Assembly: GCA_023387085.1 (NCBI GenBank)
Contig: JAEWIL010000181.1
Span: 1-21,035, forward strand
DNA: 21,035 bases
Direction of reading: 5' to 3'
From: Pseudomonadota bacterium
Lineage (GTDB): Bacteria > Pseudomonadota > Alphaproteobacteria > Sphingomonadales > Sphingomonadaceae
The position numbers and the translations under genes are program-made. Below the pieces are notes generated by a model. It was not told where the DNA came from. It ran no database searches and saw only the letters and a list, made by a program, of their open reading frames with translations. Positions 13,694 to 20,934 of the stretch are shown in pieces (the first letter of the stretch is position 1; every line of letters begins with the position of its first letter).

Positions 13694-14062
13694 TCAGAGA
13701 ACCTCCGGCGCCAGGCTGATGATCTTCATATAGCCGCGGCCGCGCAGTTCGCGGACGACGGGGCCGAAGATACGGGTGCCGATGGGCTCTTCATTCTTGT
13801 TGACGAGCACGGCGGCGTTGCTGTCGAAGCGGATGACCGAGCCATCGGCGCGGCGCACGTCCTTGGCGGTGCGGACGATGACGGCGCGATGCACGTCGCC
13901 TTTCTTCACCTTGCCACGCGGCTGCGCTTCCTTGATCGACACGACGATCACGTCGCCCACGCCGGCGGTGCGACGCTTCGACCCGCCCAGCACCTTGATG
14001 CACTGGACTCGCTTCGCGCCGCTGTTGTCGGCGACTTCCAATTGTGACTGCATCTGAATCAT
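13694..14062 (-). CDS. rplN: 50S ribosomal protein L14
   Basis: L14 lies at the subunit interface of the 50S particle and makes bridges to 16S rRNA; it is also the docking site of the silencing factor RsfS. The 122-residue protein is highly conserved: MIQMQSQLEVADNSGAKRVQCIKVLGG, GDVIVVSIKEAQPRG, and the C-terminal RIFGPVVRELRGRGYMKIISLAPEVL, each given here only as short markers of the standard sequence. AAGGA lies 9 bp before the ATG. A 57-bp spacer separates it from rpsQ. Confidence 0.98.
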   Translation of the reverse strand: MIQMQSQLEVADNSGAKRVQCIKVLGGSKRRTAGVGDVIVVSIKEAQPRGKVKKGDVHRAVIVRTAKDVRRADGSVIRFDSNAAVLVNKNEEPIGTRIFGPVVRELRGRGYMKIISLAPEVL

Positions 14063-14119
14063 CGATGCATTTCCTTCTTCCTGGGCCTACCGGGCCATCC
14101 CGGCGGTTCCGTGAAACTC
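14063..14119 (-). other. rpsQ-rplN spacer
   Basis: This 57-bp spacer contains a GC-rich palindrome, CCGGG-ATGG-CCCGG in the transcribed strand around 14085-14098, and the rplN ribosome binding site. I see no promoter. The short ATG frame just before rplN (three codons, then TGA) overlaps the rplN start and is not regarded as a gene. Confidence 0.35.
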
Positions 14120-14392
14120 TTATGCGATTTCGTCGGCCTTCTTCGCCTTGGTCGAAATCTCGACCTTGTCGAGAACCTTCCAGGTCTTCAGCTTCGAGAT
14201 CGGCTTCGTTTCCTCGATGCGAACGGTTTCGCCAGCCTTGATGGCGTTGTCCTCATCGTGGGCGTGATACTTCTTCGAACGGCGGATGATCTTGCCGTAG
14301 AGCGGGTGCTTAACCTTCCGCTCCACTTTCACCACGACGGTCTTGTCGCCCTTGTCGGACACCACCGTGCCAGTCAGAATGCGCTTCGGCAT
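14120..14392 (-). CDS. rpsQ: 30S ribosomal protein S17
   Basis: S17 is a primary 16S rRNA-binding protein of the small-subunit body, with an OB fold. The start is the ATG at 14392 (MPKRILTGTVVSDKGDKT); the frame stays open upstream through rpmC, but S17 family proteins begin here. The product of 90 residues has the signature HPLYGKIIRRSKKYHAHDE and the strand GETVRIEETKPISKLK. The Lys-rich C-terminal tail is usual for the family in alphaproteobacteria. It lies 11 bp after rpmC, close enough for shared translation. Confidence 0.97.
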   Translation of the reverse strand: MPKRILTGTVVSDKGDKTVVVKVERKVKHPLYGKIIRRSKKYHAHDEDNAIKAGETVRIEETKPISKLKTWKVLDKVEISTKAKKADEIA

Positions 14393-14403
14393 GGTCGGTC
14401 TCC

Positions 14404-14607
14404 TTACTTGGCGGCCGAGCGCGAACGCCCGGTCTGCTCGGTCTTGACGCGCGCGATAGTGCGACGCACTTCCTTGACCCGCGACGGCTTTTCCAGCTGG
14501 CCGGTGGCGGCCTGGAAACGGAGGTTGAACGCCTCGCGCTTCAGTTCGCCAAGCTGTTCGGCGAGCTGGTCGTCGGTCTTCTTGGTCAGATCTTCGGTCT
14601 TGGCCAT
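14404..14607 (-). CDS. rpmC: 50S ribosomal protein L29
   Basis: L29 lies beside the polypeptide exit tunnel and, with L23, forms the docking platform for SRP and trigger factor. The start is the ATG at 14607 (MAKTEDLTKKTDDQLAEQL); the longer open frame upstream overlaps rplP and is not supported. The 67-residue helical-hairpin protein shows LKREAFNLRFQAATGQLEKPSRVKEVRRTIARVKTE, given here as the standard L29 core between residues 19 and 55. Its spacing to rplP is 5 bp. Confidence 0.97.
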   Translation of the reverse strand: MAKTEDLTKKTDDQLAEQLGELKREAFNLRFQAATGQLEKPSRVKEVRRTIARVKTEQTGRSRSAAK

Positions 14608-14612
14608 GGCCC

Positions 14613-15044
14613 TCAACCCTCCAGATGCGAGGTGTCGCCGAGGCGGGCAACGACCTTCGTCTTGATCGGCAGCTTCATCGCCGCACGTTCGAATGCCAGC
14701 GCGGCCACCGGGCCCGGTACGCCGTCGAGTTCGAACAGGATGCGGCCGGGCTTGACCCGGGCGGCCCAATATTCCGGCGAACCCTTGCCCTTACCCATGC
14801 GGACTTCGGCCGGCTTCGACGACACGGGGACGTCGGGGAAGATGCGGATCCACAAACGGCCCTGACGCTTGATCGCACGGCTGATCGCACGGCGGGCCGC
14901 TTCGATCTGGCGCGCGGTAATGCGCTCGGGTTCCATCGCCTTCAACCCGTAGGAGCCGAAGTTCAGATCGGTGCCGCCCTTGGCGAGGCCGTGGATGCGG
15001 CCCTTGAATGCCTTGCGGAACTTGGTTTTTTTCGGTTGCAGCAT
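14613..15044 (-). CDS. rplP: 50S ribosomal protein L16
   Basis: L16 helps position the tRNA in the A site and is essential for late 50S assembly. The 143-residue protein starts MLQPKKTKFRKAFKGR, continues with GLKAMEPERITARQIEAARRAI and the RIFPDVPVSSKPAEVRMGKGKG signature, and ends in VARLGDTSHLEG. Arg81-equivalent hydroxylation is known in the E. coli protein; the loop RMGKGKGSPE that carries it is present. Length is slightly above the 136-residue E. coli form. It follows rpsC by 11 bp. Confidence 0.98.
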   Translation of the reverse strand: MLQPKKTKFRKAFKGRIHGLAKGGTDLNFGSYGLKAMEPERITARQIEAARRAISRAIKRQGRLWIRIFPDVPVSSKPAEVRMGKGKGSPEYWAARVKPGRILFELDGVPGPVAALAFERAAMKLPIKTKVVARLGDTSHLEG

Positions 15045-15055
15045 GTCAGCAGTCC

Positions 15056-15763
15056 TTAGCGGCGATCTTCACGAGCCGGACGGACACCCGTCGTCTGCGC
15101 GTCGAGCATCAGACGGTCGGTCGCCATCGGGTCATGGCCCAGGATCTCGCCCTTGAAGATCCAGACCTTGATGCCGCACACGCCATAGGCGGTGTGGGCT
15201 TCGGCCTCGGCATAGTCGACGTTGGCGCGCAGCGTGTGCAACGGCACGCGGCCTTCGCGATACCATTCAGTGCGCGCGATCTCGGCGCCGCCCAGACGGC
15301 CGGCGCAGTTGATGCGGATGCCTTCGGCGCCCAGACGCATGGCCGACTGCACCGCGCGCTTCATGGCGCGGCGGAAGGCTACACGGCGTTCGAGCTGGTC
15401 GGCGATGCCCTGAGCGACAAGCTTCGAGTCGACTTCCGGCTTGCGGATTTCGACGATGTTCAGCGACACGTCGCTGCCCGTCAGTTCGCCGAGCTTCTTG
15501 CGAAGCTTTTCGATATCCGCGCCCTTCTTGCCGATGATGACGCCCGGGCGGGCGGCATAGATCGACACGCGGCACAGCTTTGCCGGACGCTCGATCACGA
15601 CCTTCGAGATGGCGGCCTGCGGCAGGGTCTTGAACACGAACTTGCGGATCTTCAGATCCTCGACAAGCATGCGTCCATAGTCCTGGCCTTCGGCGAACCA
15701 GCGGCTGTCCCAGGTGCGGTTGACCTGCAGGCGCAGGCCGATCGGATTGCTCTTCTGGCCCAT
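15056..15763 (-). CDS. rpsC: 30S ribosomal protein S3
   Basis: S3 lies at the mRNA entry pore and contributes to helicase activity with S4 and S5. The 235-residue sequence opens with MGQKSNPIGLRLQVNRTWDSRW. It contains the KH domain (RVSIYAARPGVIIGKKGADIEKLRKKLGEL) with the G-x-x-G loop IIGKKG, then the C-terminal domain with GIRINCAGRLGGAEIARTEWYREG and the final strand VWIFKGEILGHD. Length is normal. The start ATG is one base from the rplV stop. Confidence 0.98.
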   Translation of the reverse strand: MGQKSNPIGLRLQVNRTWDSRWFAEGQDYGRMLVEDLKIRKFVFKTLPQAAISKVVIERPAKLCRVSIYAARPGVIIGKKGADIEKLRKKLGELTGSDVSLNIVEIRKPEVDSKLVAQGIADQLERRVAFRRAMKRAVQSAMRLGAEGIRINCAGRLGGAEIARTEWYREGRVPLHTLRANVDYAEAEAHTAYGVCGIKVWIFKGEILGHDPMATDRLMLDAQTTGVRPAREDRR

Positions 15764-15764
15764 C

Positions 15765-16145
15765 TTACGCCTCTTCTTCCTGTTCGCGCACGACGATGCG
15801 GATGCGGCTGAAGGGCTTCACGATCCGGGTCGACTTGCCGCGGCCGCGAGCGTGCCAGCGCTTCATCGAGATCGACTTGCCCACACTCGCTTCCTTGACG
15901 ACGAGAGCGTCGACATCGAGGTTGTGGTTGTTTTCCGCGTTGGCGACGGCGCTGGCGAGAACCTTGCGCACGTCAACGGCCATCGCCTTCTTCGAGAAAG
16001 CGAGGACGTTCATCGCGTCTTCGACCTTGCGGCCGCGGATCAGCGCGGCAACGAGGTTCAGCTTCTGCGCCGAGCCGCGGATCTGCGTGCCGACCGAGAG
16101 AGCCTCGTTATCGGCAACACGGCGGGGGGACTTTTCCTTGCCCAT
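15765..16145 (-). CDS. rplV: 50S ribosomal protein L22
   Basis: L22 lines the exit tunnel and its long beta hairpin reaches the constriction where macrolides bind. The 126-residue protein has the N-terminal helix region (IRGSAQKLNLVAALIRGRKVEDAMNVL), the core LASAVANAENNHNLD, and the hairpin block KRWHARGRGKSTRIVKPFSRIRIVV at about 95-120. The hairpin residues appear normal, with no deletion of the kind linked to macrolide resistance. Its ATG overlaps the rpsS TAA by one base (TAATG). Confidence 0.98.
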   Translation of the reverse strand: MGKEKSPRRVADNEALSVGTQIRGSAQKLNLVAALIRGRKVEDAMNVLAFSKKAMAVDVRKVLASAVANAENNHNLDVDALVVKEASVGKSISMKRWHARGRGKSTRIVKPFSRIRIVVREQEEEA

Positions 16146-16420
16146 TAGCGTTTGCCCTTCTTGTCGGCCGCGTGGCCGGGGAAGAAGCGCGTCGGCGCAA
16201 ATTCACCCAGCTTCATGCCGACCATGTCTTCATTGACCGACACCGGCACGAACTTGCGGCCGTTGAAGACGTTGAAGGTCAGCCCGACGAACTGCGGCAG
16301 GATGGTGGACCGACGCGACCAGGTCTTGATCGGGGCAGAGCTGCCACCGTCCTGGGCCGATTCGGCTTTCTTGAGGAGATGAAGGTCGACGAACGGACCT
16401 TTCCAGACCGAGCGAGCCAT
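16145..16420 (-). CDS. rpsS: 30S ribosomal protein S19
   Basis: S19 sits in the head of the small subunit with S13 and contacts the A-site finger and tRNA. The 91-residue protein opens MARSVWKGPFVDLHLLKKA and carries the signature IKTWSRRSTILPQFVGLTFNVFNGRKFVPVSVNEDMVGMKLGEFAPTR, seen here between residues 30 and 79. Length matches the bacterial norm of about 92. It lies 3 bp after rplB. Confidence 0.98.
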   Translation of the reverse strand: MARSVWKGPFVDLHLLKKAESAQDGGSSAPIKTWSRRSTILPQFVGLTFNVFNGRKFVPVSVNEDMVGMKLGEFAPTRFFPGHAADKKGKR

Positions 16421-16423
16421 GGC

Positions 16424-17260
16424 TTACCTCTTCTTCTTCGCGTGACGCGACCGGATGATCATCTTGTCGGTCGATTTGTTATGGCGGGTACGAGCACCCT
16501 TCGTCGGCTTGCCCCACGGCGTCACCGGATGACGGCCACCCGAGGTGCGGCCTTCACCACCACCATGCGGGTGATCGACCGGGTTCTTCGCGACACCGCG
16601 AGTCAACGGACGCTTGCCCAGCCAGCGGTTGCGGCCGGCCTTGCCCAGATTGGTGTTCTGGTTGTCGGGGTTCGACACCGCGCCGACCGTGCCCATGCAC
16701 TCGCCGCGGATGTAACGCTGTTCGCCCGAACCGAGACGCACGATGACGAGGCCGCGGTCACGACCGACGACCTGGGCATAGGTGCCTGCCGAACGGGCGA
16801 TCTGACCGCCCTTGCCCGGCTTCATCTCGATGTTGTGGACGATCGTGCCGACCGGCATCTGCGACAATTCCATCGCATTGCCCGGTTTCACGTCGGTCTT
16901 CTTGCCCGCGACGACAGTGTCGCCGACCGCCAGACGCTGCGGCGCCAGGATGTAGGTCTGCTCACCATCCTCATACTTCACGAGCGCGATGAACGCCGTG
17001 CGGTTGGGGTCATATTCCAGACGCTCGACGGTGGCCGGCATGTCCCACTTGCGACGCTTGAAGTCGATGAAGCGGTACTTCTGCTTGTGGCCGCCCGCGA
17101 TGCCGCGCGACGTCACATGACCCTTGTTGTTGCGCCCGCCGGTCTTGCGCTTGCCTTCGGTCAGCGCCTTGACGGGCTTGCCCTTCCACAGCGACGACTT
17201 GTCGACGAGGATCAGGCCGCGCTGCCCGGGGCTGGTCGGATTATAGGATTTAAGTGCCAT
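16424..17260 (-). CDS. rplB: 50S ribosomal protein L2
   Basis: L2 is a core 23S rRNA-binding protein near the peptidyl transferase centre and is needed for subunit association. The 278-residue length is usual. The N-terminal OB-like domain carries RNNKGHVTSRGIAGGHKQKYR, the SH3-like barrel contains the translation around 60-200 (VERLEYDPNRTAFIALVKYEDG), and the C-terminal signature NPVDHPHGGGEGRTSGGRHPVTPWG includes the conserved His of HPHGGGEG. The start ATG at 17260 is preceded by AGGAAGAGGCAGAGAAA. It follows rplW by 21 bp. Confidence 0.98.
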   Translation of the reverse strand: MALKSYNPTSPGQRGLILVDKSSLWKGKPVKALTEGKRKTGGRNNKGHVTSRGIAGGHKQKYRFIDFKRRKWDMPATVERLEYDPNRTAFIALVKYEDGEQTYILAPQRLAVGDTVVAGKKTDVKPGNAMELSQMPVGTIVHNIEMKPGKGGQIARSAGTYAQVVGRDRGLVIVRLGSGEQRYIRGECMGTVGAVSNPDNQNTNLGKAGRNRWLGKRPLTRGVAKNPVDHPHGGGEGRTSGGRHPVTPWGKPTKGARTRHNKSTDKMIIRSRHAKKKR

Positions 17261-17281
17261 TTTCTCTGCCTCTTCCTACAA

Positions 17282-17590
17282 TCAGACGCCCGTGGTGACG
17301 TCAATCGACTGGCCGTCGGCCAGGCGAACGATCGCCTTCTTCACGTCGCTGCGGGTGTAGGGCTTGCCCTTCCAGCGCTTGGTCTTGCCCTTGGTTACGA
17401 GCGTGTTGACGCTGAGCACCTTGACATCGAACAGCGCCTCGACGGCGGCCTTGATCGCGGGCTTGGTCGCGTCGTCCGCAACCTTGAACACGACGGCGTT
17501 GTTCTCGCTGAGCAGCGTCGACTTTTCGGTGATCACCGGAGCGAGGATCACGTCATAATGACGCGCATCGACAGTTTTTGCCTTAGCCAT
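17282..17590 (-). CDS. rplW: 50S ribosomal protein L23
   Basis: L23 borders the exit tunnel and is the main binding site for trigger factor and SRP. The 102-residue protein has DVILAPVITEKSTLLSENN near the N-terminus, then FKVADDATKPAIKAAVEALFDVKVLSVNT, and the basic loop KGKTKRWKGKPYTRSDVKKA, each the standard L23 pattern. The trigger-factor contact Glu lies in the VITEKS segment. Its first 8 bp overlap the end of rplD, so the two genes are translationally coupled. Confidence 0.98.
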   Translation of the reverse strand: MAKAKTVDARHYDVILAPVITEKSTLLSENNAVVFKVADDATKPAIKAAVEALFDVKVLSVNTLVTKGKTKRWKGKPYTRSDVKKAIVRLADGQSIDVTTGV

Positions 17591-18209
17591 TGAAACGGGC
17601 CTCCAGCTTTTCGACCGCCGCGCGGGTCAGAACCAGCGTGTCGGCACGGATGATGTCATAGACATTGGCGCCCGCCGCCGGCATCGAGTCAATGCCGATC
17701 AGGTTGGCCGATGCCATCGCGAAGCTGGCGTGGACCACATCCCCGTCGATGAAGAGCGCGCGATTGCCGAGGTCGAGCTTGCCGAGCTTGCCGGCGAGCG
17801 CCTTGGTCTTCGCGTCCTTGAGCTCGAGCGTGTCGAGAACGACGATCTTGCCGCCCTTCGCCTTGTCGCTGAGCGCCATCTTCAGGCCGAGAGCACGGAT
17901 CTTCTTGTTCAGCGAGTGGCCGAATGTGCGGGCCCGGGGACCATGCGCCTTGCCACCGCCGATGAAGATCGGCGCCTTGCGATCGCCGTGACGGGCGGTA
18001 CCGCCACCCTTCTGGCGACCGAACTTCTTGCCGGTGCGGGCGACGTCGCTGCGCTCGCGGGCGGCGCGGGCAGGACCGCGACGCTTTTCGAGCTGCCACG
18101 CGACGACGCGGTGCAGGATGTCGGCACGGGCGTCGACGCCGAAGACGTCGTCGTTAAGATCGATGTCGGCGCCAGCCTTGCCATCGAGGGTCTGAACCTT
18201 GACCTTCAT
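17583..18209 (-). CDS. rplD: 50S ribosomal protein L4
   Basis: L4 reaches into the exit tunnel and, in E. coli, is the autogenous regulator of the S10 operon, acting on the leader RNA. The 208-residue protein has the N-terminal MKVKVQTLDGKAGADIDL, the long tunnel loop with RRGPARAARERSDVARTGKKFGRQKGGGTARHGDRKAPIF, and the globular C-terminal part DGDVVHASFAMASANLIGID. The loop with its KKFGRQKGGGTARHG signature (about residues 62-77) is intact. Start ATG at 18209 lies 2 bp after rplC. Whether L4 controls this operon is not known, but structured spacers exist upstream of rpsJ and of rplC. Confidence 0.98.
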   Translation of the reverse strand: MKVKVQTLDGKAGADIDLNDDVFGVDARADILHRVVAWQLEKRRGPARAARERSDVARTGKKFGRQKGGGTARHGDRKAPIFIGGGKAHGPRARTFGHSLNKKIRALGLKMALSDKAKGGKIVVLDTLELKDAKTKALAGKLGKLDLGNRALFIDGDVVHASFAMASANLIGIDSMPAAGANVYDIIRADTLVLTRAAVEKLEARFNG

Positions 18210-18211
18210 GA

Positions 18212-18985
18212 TCAGGACTCCTGTGCGCCGTCGGTGGCCGCGGAGTCGACGACGGTTTCTTCGACCGGCGTTTCGACCGGCGCGTCAGCCGGGGCATCGT
18301 TGGTATTGGCCGCGCTCTTGATGCCCGCCGGATAGGGGGCCTCGGGGTGACGCGGCAGCTTCACCGCATCGCGGACGAGCAACCAGCCGCCCTTCGAGCC
18401 AGGGACCGAGCCCTTGACGAAGAGAAGGCCGCGTTCGACGTCGGTGCGGACGATTTCGAGATTCTGCTGGGTGCGGTTACGCGCGCCCATGTGGCCGGCC
18501 ATCTTCTTGTTCTTGAAGACGCGGCCCGGATCCTGACGGTTACCGGTCGAACCATGGGCACGGTGGCTGATCGAAACACCGTGGGTTGCGCGCATACCGC
18601 CGAAACCCCAGCGCTTCATCGCACCGGCAAAGCCCTTACCCTGGGTCACGCCCTGGATGTCGACGATCTGGCCGGCAACGAAATGGTCGGCCGACAGTTC
18701 AGCGCCGACGTCGAGCGTCGCGTCGTCGGCGACGCGGAATTCGACGAGCTTCGCCTTGGGCTCGACTTCAGCCTTGCCATAGGCGCCACGCTGCGGCTTG
18801 GCGACGTTCTTCGCCTTCGCCGAGCCGGCACCGAGTTGAACGGCCACATAGCCGTCACGATCTTTATCGCGCACGGAAACGACCTGGCAGCCTTCGAGGC
18901 TCAGGACGGTGACCGGCACATGGCGGCCGTCGTCCTGAAACAGGCGGGTCATCCCCATCTTCTTCGCGATCACGCCAGTACGCAT
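18212..18985 (-). CDS. rplC: 50S ribosomal protein L3 with acidic C-terminal tail
   Basis: L3 starts 50S assembly with L24 and reaches toward the peptidyl transferase centre. The 257-residue protein starts at an ATG at 18985 (MRTGVIAKKMGMTRLFQ), which has GAGGAG 7 bp upstream; the frame continues 44 codons further up through the spacer, but that part has no L3 resemblance. The core shows DVQGVTQGKGFAGAMKRWGF-type residues (seen as GKGFAGAMKRWGF and GGMRATHGVSISHRAHGSTG) and ends near residue 210 (GWLLVRDAVKL). Beyond that, some 47 residues of Pro/Ala/Thr and Glu/Asp form an acidic, probably disordered tail absent from E. coli L3. The modified Gln in the GNRQDPG loop is present. Confidence 0.97.
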   Translation of the reverse strand: MRTGVIAKKMGMTRLFQDDGRHVPVTVLSLEGCQVVSVRDKDRDGYVAVQLGAGSAKAKNVAKPQRGAYGKAEVEPKAKLVEFRVADDATLDVGAELSADHFVAGQIVDIQGVTQGKGFAGAMKRWGFGGMRATHGVSISHRAHGSTGNRQDPGRVFKNKKMAGHMGARNRTQQNLEIVRTDVERGLLFVKGSVPGSKGGWLLVRDAVKLPRHPEAPYPAGIKSAANTNDAPADAPVETPVEETVVDSAATDGAQES

Positions 18986-19281
18986 GATCAAACTCCTCAA
19001 CAGAGGCCGGGCGGACCATTCCGCACGGCTTGCGGGACCCCGTCGAACAAGTTCGACGAGAACCCTCCCAGCCCGATATTTCGATGCATCGCCCCGTCCG
19101 GGCTGAGGTGCCGCCATCCCGAAGGAGAAGCGGCGAGACGGGGGACGCAGCCCGGTCGACAGGCTTCCATTGGAAGCGACCGGCGGTATCCACCCTATCG
19201 TCGGCCCGGATCGCTCCGGACAATGCAGGGACCGAGGCTCCTGCCGATAGAGACCCCGGCTTTTGCCGGGGCTGCGCTGGC
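18986..19281 (-). promoter_or_regulatory. Structured rpsJ-rplC spacer, candidate regulatory leader
   Basis: At 296 bp this is by far the longest spacer in the ribosomal array; I see no gene in it. In the transcribed strand, downstream of the rpsJ stop, there are: CCCCGGC-AAAA-GCCGGGG (19254-19271); a two-tier hairpin at 19152-19183 with outer arms CCGGTCG/CGACCGG and inner arms GCTTCC/GGAAG; a CGGGCT/AGCCCG pairing at 19070-19104; and CGTCGAAC/GTTCGACG at 19041-19058. The rplC ribosome binding site follows. None of these has a long T tract. The chain of hairpins resembles an r-protein leader placed before rplC instead of rpsJ. This is an inference from position and foldability. Confidence 0.5.
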
Positions 19282-19290
19282 CTAGGCCAG
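19277..19290. repeat. 14-bp perfect palindrome over the rpsJ stop codon
   Basis: CTGGCCTAGGCCAG is its own reverse complement and contains the rpsJ TAG stop. It could form a cruciform or short mRNA hairpin, or reflect chance in GC-rich coding sequence. No function is assigned. Confidence 0.45.
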
Positions 19291-19593
19291 CTTGATTTCT
19301 ACGTTCACGCCCGCGGCGAGATCGAGCTTCATCAGCGCGTCGACCGTCTGCGGGGTGGGCTGCACGATGTCGAGCAGCCGCTTGTGGGTACGCACCTCGA
19401 ACTGCTCGCGCGACTTTTTGTCGACATGCGGGCCGCGGTTCACGGTGAATTTTTCAATACGCGTCGGAAGCGGGATCGGGCCGCGAATAAGCGCTCCGGT
19501 ACGACGCGCCGTGTCGGCGATGTCGGTGGTGGCCTGATCGAGCACGCGGTGATCAAAGGCCTTCAGGCGAATGCGAATATTCTGCGTTTCCAT
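19282..19593 (-). CDS. rpsJ: 30S ribosomal protein S10
   Basis: S10 belongs to the small-subunit head and, as NusE, also takes part in transcription antitermination with NusB. The 103-residue protein is standard: METQNIRIRLKAFDHRVLDQA, then GALIRGPIPLPTRIEKFTVNRGPHVDKKSREQFEVRTHKRLLDI and the final VEIKLA strand, given here as markers. GGAA lies 5 bp before the ATG. In E. coli it is the first gene of the S10 operon and is preceded by a regulatory leader. Here it follows tuf by 147 bp containing two strong hairpins, and it is followed by the longest spacer in the array. Confidence 0.98.
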   Translation of the reverse strand: METQNIRIRLKAFDHRVLDQATTDIADTARRTGALIRGPIPLPTRIEKFTVNRGPHVDKKSREQFEVRTHKRLLDIVQPTPQTVDALMKLDLAAGVNVEIKLA

Positions 19594-19740
19594 GACTGTT
19601 CCAGTCGAATCCCGTCTAACGATGCGAAAGAGCCGAAATGGCCAGTTCCGGCCCCCAAGTGGAAGCCGGTCCGGCCATTAAAAACCTTTAAGCTACGAGC
19701 CGCGCGACTCGTTGCGAATCGCGCGGCTCGCGGCCCTATA
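19594..19740 (-). promoter_or_regulatory. tuf-rpsJ spacer with two stable hairpins, candidate S10 leader or partial terminator
   Basis: Directly after the tuf stop, a 15-bp stem with a 3-nt loop (plus-strand arms 19697-19711 and 19715-19729, one G-T pair) is followed about 12 nt later by TTTTT (complement of 19680-19684). The distance is too long for a standard intrinsic terminator. A second, two-tier hairpin spans 19638-19678: outer arms ATGGCC/GGCCAT, inner arms CCGGC/GCCGG with a 12-nt loop. The position before rpsJ matches that of the E. coli S10 leader bound by L4, but I see no sequence likeness I can name. No clear promoter is visible. Confidence 0.5.
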
Positions 19741-20934
19741 TTACTTTGTGATCGTCGCCACAACCCCTGCACCGACCGTGCGGCCGCCTTCGCGAATTGC
19801 GAAGCGCAGGCCCGGGTCCATGGCGATCGGGGCGATCAGCTTGACCGACAGCTGGACGTTGTCGCCCGGCATGACCATTTCGGTGCCCTCGGGGAGGATG
19901 ACCTCGCCGGTGACGTCCGTCGTGCGGAAGTAGAACTGCGGACGATAGTTGGCGAAGAACGGCGTGTGACGGCCGCCCTCGTCCTTCGACAGCACATACA
20001 CTTCCGAAGAGAATTCGGTGTGCGGCGTGATCGAGCCGGGCTTCGCCAGAACCTGGCCACGCTCGACTTCTTCACGGCCGACGCCGCGGATCAGTGCACC
20101 GATGTTGTCGCCGGCCTGGCCCTGGTCGAGCAGCTTGCGGAACATTTCGACGCCGGTAACGGTCGTCTTCTTGGTGTCCTTGATGCCGACGATTTCGACT
20201 TCTTCACCAACCTTGACGATGCCGGTTTCGACGCGGCCGGTGACAACCGTACCACGACCCGAGATCGAGAACACGTCTTCGATCGGCATCAGGAAGGGCT
20301 TGTCGAGCGGACGTTCCGGCTGCGGAATCCACTCGTCGACAGCAGCCATCAGCTTCAGGATCGCGTCCTTGCCGATGTTGTCGTCGCGGCCTTCCAGAGC
20401 AGCGAGGGCCGAACCCGCGATGATCGGAATATTGTCGCCGTCGAAGTCGCGCTTCGAAAGTTCTTCGCGGATTTCGAGTTCGACGAGTTCGAGCAGTTCG
20501 GGATCGTCGAGCTGATCGACCTTGTTGAGGAAGACGACCATGGTGGGAACGCCGACCTGCTTCGCGAGCAGGATGTGCTCCTTGGTCTGCGGCATCGGGC
20601 CGTCAGCGGCCGACACGACGAGGATCGCGCCGTCCATCTGGGCGGCACCGGTGATCATGTTCTTCACATAGTCGGCGTGGCCCGGGCAGTCGACGTGAGC
20701 ATAGTGACGGCCGTCGGTCTCATATTCGACGTGTGCGGTCGAAATGGTGATGCCGCGCTCGCGCTCTTCGGGAGCCTTGTCGATGTTCGCGAAGTCGACG
20801 GCGGCGTTGCCGGCAACGTTTTCGGCGAGCACCTTGGTGATCGCTGCGGTCAGCGAGGTCTTGCCATGGTCGACGTGACCGATGGTGCCGATGTTGCAGT
20901 GCGGCTTCGTCCGCTCAAATTTAGCCTTGGCCAT
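19741..20934 (-). CDS. tuf: Elongation factor Tu
   Basis: EF-Tu carries aminoacyl-tRNA to the ribosomal A site and hydrolyses GTP on decoding. The start is the ATG at 20934 (MAKAKFERTKPHCN), with AAGAAGG 9 bp upstream; an ATG three codons earlier is in frame but less usual. The 397-residue protein contains the G motifs in order: GHVDHGKT at 19-26, RGITI in switch I, DCPGHADYV near 81-89, and NKVD, followed by the two beta-barrel domains (GRGTVVTGRVE and the C-terminal GGRTVGAGVV). It precedes rpsJ, as in alphaproteobacterial str-S10 clusters. The upstream gene (normally fusA) would lie beyond the window. A second tuf copy cannot be judged from this window. Confidence 0.98.
   Translation of the reverse strand: MAKAKFERTKPHCNIGTIGHVDHGKTSLTAAITKVLAENVAGNAAVDFANIDKAPEERERGITISTAHVEYETDGRHYAHVDCPGHADYVKNMITGAAQMDGAILVVSAADGPMPQTKEHILLAKQVGVPTMVVFLNKVDQLDDPELLELVELEIREELSKRDFDGDNIPIIAGSALAALEGRDDNIGKDAILKLMAAVDEWIPQPERPLDKPFLMPIEDVFSISGRGTVVTGRVETGIVKVGEEVEIVGIKDTKKTTVTGVEMFRKLLDQGQAGDNIGALIRGVGREEVERGQVLAKPGSITPHTEFSSEVYVLSKDEGGRHTPFFANYRPQFYFRTTDVTGEVILPEGTEMVMPGDNVQLSVKLIAPIAMDPGLRFAIREGGRTVGAGVVATITK

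Noticed and set aside
14063..14075. Three-codon ATG frame overlapping the rplN start
   Set aside because: It has no room for a separate ribosome binding site and is best explained as chance in the leader.
16172..17593. 473-codon plus-strand open frame
   Set aside because: Antisense to rpsS, rplB and rplW, all of which are intact and conserved.
18986..19117. 44-codon N-terminal extension of rplC into the spacer
   Set aside because: L3 begins at MRTGVIAKK with a good ribosome binding site; the extension is Arg/Ala/Pro-rich noise.
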